From the NCBI RefSeq assembly GCF_036711975.1, contig NW_027248947.1:682001-746000 (forward strand): a stretch of DNA of 64,000 nucleotides. Reading direction: 5' to 3'. Each line of letters starts with the position of its first letter. The stretch's first letter is position 1. This DNA is from Onthophagus taurus. Lineage: Eukaryota > Arthropoda > Insecta > Coleoptera > Scarabaeidae. Shown here piece by piece: positions 61,905 through 64,000 of the stretch. The position numbers and the translations under genes are program-made. The notes under the pieces were generated by a model. It had not been told where the DNA came from. It did no database searches and was given only the letters and a program-made list of their open reading frames with translations.

Positions 61905-63445
61905 TTAGAGTAAAATCCATGAATTGTTCAGAAATTAATGACGTTCAGCGCAATGCCATATTTACTAAATTCTGGAATGAAATGAATTGGGATCAACGAA
62001 AAGTGTTTGTAATCAATCCATAGAAAAAACTGTCACAAAAAGAACGTATACTAAAAGCTTTGAGAGTAGGCGAAAATATTCCTTAAAATATTTTCTCACA
62101 ATAAATATGAACAAAGTGCAAGTTTGTAAACAAATGTTTTTTCAAACACTTGCTATAGGTGAATATTCCGTTTATGATTGGGTCCAAAAGGGATGTTACG
62201 GTATGACTTCTAGCTTCGATTTGACCTACAAATCAAACAAACGAACCACTCGACAGGACAAGGTGGAAGATAAGAGGTTACTAAAAGAATTTTTTGATTG
62301 TTTACCAAAGTTGCCTTCACATTATGGACGTTCAAATTCAAGAAAATTGTATTTAGAAACGGTAATCCGGAGCCTAAATCAATTATTTAAGTTATACGAA
62401 ATTAAGTGCAAAGAAGAAAACAAAGCAACCCTGTCGAGAACAATTTTTAGCAAAATGTTTTATTCTATGAACTTGTCAATTCACTCCACTAAAAAGGGTA
62501 AATGTGATTTGTGCACAAAACATGAAGTTGGTCAATTATCAAACAAAGAATGGAATACGCACAGACGTAAAAAAGAAAGGGCTCGTGAAGAAAAAAGGAG
62601 AGACAAGGAAGAAGCAAAACTGAACAAAAAAGGTCGGGTTTTAACAATGGATTTACAAGCTGTAAAAGTGTGTCCGTATGTCCAAGCCAGCACAATATTT
62701 TTTAAGTTAAAACTGTGTTGCCACAATTTTACAGTTTATAATGTAGTACCGCATGAGGCAAAGTGTTTTTGGTTTAGTGAAACTGAAGCAGATATGACTG
62801 CATCGACTTTTGCTTCTTGCATTATGGAATACCTAACAACAGACTGTCAGAATGAATCTGGACCAATTATAATTTACAGTGATGGATGTACTTACCAAAA
62901 TAGAAATAATATTATAGCAAATGCATTATTAAACTATTCTGTAAATAATAACATAGAAATTATTCAAAAATTTCTCGAAGTTGGACACACACAAATGGAA
63001 TGCGACTAAGTTCACAGCTGCATCGAAAGGAAATTAAAAGGACGAGACATTCATTTACCTAGTGATTATCTACGAATAACAAAGGAAGCAAGAATGAAGC
63101 CCTTTCCATATGAAGTTAAATGTATGCAATATTTTAATTTTAAAGATTACTCAATCAAGAAATATCAAAGATATGCATCTATTAGACCTGGAAAGGTAAA
63201 AATTAGTAATACTATGAAACATTCTTTATAACTGCCTGTCATTTTCCCTTTAAGGTCACAAATGATCCTGTGGTCACCGATATTAGAGCTCTCCAATATT
63301 TGCCGAATGGAAACATTTATTACAAATTGGATTTTGATGATGAATGGCGAGAACTTCCACAACGACAAAAACCTGTTTCTCAAATGGTAGAATATCCACA
63401 AATGTATAAAGAGAAACAGAAAAAAGAGAAACCCTTGTGTAACTG

Positions 63446-64000
63446 ACAGTTTCAAAACAAACAAACAAATACTTTCCCAGTTTAATATAAAACGTCTTTT
63501 ATGTCTACTGAAAAAAAATGTTTTTAGGGTTACAAGGTATTAGAACTTCACAGACGAAATAGTACTAACTAATGGATATAATTCAGCATGAATTTATTCA
63601 ATATTTACTAAGTAATTCAAATAATGTTATTCAATAATGATGAAAAATACCAAATAATACATATTTAAGTTATATTATAGTTAGGAAAAAAAAATAATAA
63701 TAAATTTTACGTATGTTATGTTGAAGCTTTTTGCCGTTATGGGGTGGGGGAGGCCGGCTCGTTTTCTAGCTCAAAGCACGCACTCCAGTAAACATAGTAT
63801 ATCTCGATGGTAATATTACAGAAAGCTGTTGACTTACGATGCCTTTACTTACACTAAAAATCCAAAGAGAGAGGCACTTTTTTGTGTACTGCGTACATTT
63901 AGGTAATCCCCCTTTTTGTTTAAGCGGTTTTGACATTTTATGTATGTCACATTAGAGTCCTTTTGCGTTTATTGTCTTATTTGTGCTTATTATCAATTTT
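63446..64000. other. Non-coding right edge
   Basis: AT-rich. 63,725-63,830 is the inverted partner of 60,225-60,330. No gene is supported; the feature continuing past the window cannot be judged. Confidence 0.5.

Larger units (their letters stand above)
60900..63445 (+). pseudogene. DUF7869-like transposase-related gene, disrupted
   Basis: Main block 61,987-63,009: VCKQMFFQTLAIGEYSVYDW, a Cys cluster (CDLCTKHE), a Lys/Glu-rich coiled segment, a core VLTMDLQAVKVCP, IIIYSDGCTYQNRNN and FLEVGHTQMECD. Asp-containing blocks suggest an RNase H-like core. Breaks: a frame break near 61,445, two MITEs in coding sequence at 61,507-61,907, a frameshift near 62,020 and a stop at 63,007-63,009. A likely 60-bp intron (GTAAAA...TTTAAG, about 63,196-63,255) separates RPGK from VTNDP. 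I recall the family as DUF7869-containing insect proteins. Upstream limits are uncertain. Confidence 0.65.

Overview
The window looks like a repeat-rich, AT-rich stretch of an insect (at least arthropod) nuclear genome. It is almost entirely mobile and viral DNA: Maverick/Polinton (adintovirus-like) elements, Gypsy and BEL/Pao retrotransposons, a non-LTR element with PHD and FP-type ORF1 domains, Tc1/mariner-superfamily elements, a Helitron remnant and MITEs. I see no ordinary host gene, tRNA or rRNA. The organism cannot be named more precisely from the sequence.

Region 1 (1-32.3 kb) is a huge broken palindrome. Its arms (48-439 plus 16,544-24,162, against 28,162-32,316) carry the same set: a C-terminal fragment of a capsid-like gene, a DVQG-family gene with a shared nonsense codon, an orphan 213-residue gene, and a small TIR-associated gene split by a Tc1-type (DD34E) transposon at a TA. 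The centre is a 5'-truncated BEL/Pao element. The left arm was then hit by a degenerate Gypsy element and by Polinton 1 (about 440-16,543). Polinton 1 carries a protein-primed-type DNA polymerase B gene, cut by a 4-kb LINE with intact ORFs and a 1.5-kb solo LTR, an intact matrix metalloproteinase gene, a DVQG gene, an integrase remnant and inverted termini.

Region 2 (32.4-34.3 kb) holds minisatellite and palindromic GC-rich repeats, then a decayed Helitron Rep gene.

Region 3 (35.2-46.97 kb) is a decayed Polinton copy in inverted orientation: capsid, penton, protease, pX-like core protein, packaging ATPase, phospholipase A2 and a structural protein. Its penton gene is split by a MITE and by a DD41D mariner-like element that itself carries an intact DDE_1 (pogo/CENP-B-like) transposon.

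Region 4 (48,023-59,963) is Polinton 2. It is bounded by 1.8-kb terminal inverted repeats starting AGTAGTGT and a perfect 6-bp target duplication, CGCGTT. It encodes integrase, packaging ATPase, adenain-type protease, penton, capsid (one nonsense codon), pX-like protein, parvovirus-type PLA2, and uncharacterised structural genes, but no polymerase. Left-half genes (integrase to ATPase) are on the minus strand and right-half genes (pX to DVQG) on the plus strand, meeting at a duplicated divergent promoter. Each TIR encodes an identical 64-residue protein matching the PPP1R15/GADD34 core (PP1 docking plus eIF2-alpha-phosphatase motif). This is the most interesting signal in the window.

Region 5 (60-64 kb) contains a decayed, intron-containing transposase-like gene (DUF7869-like) whose coding exon was hit by a hAT MITE, and that MITE's target duplication by a second MITE.
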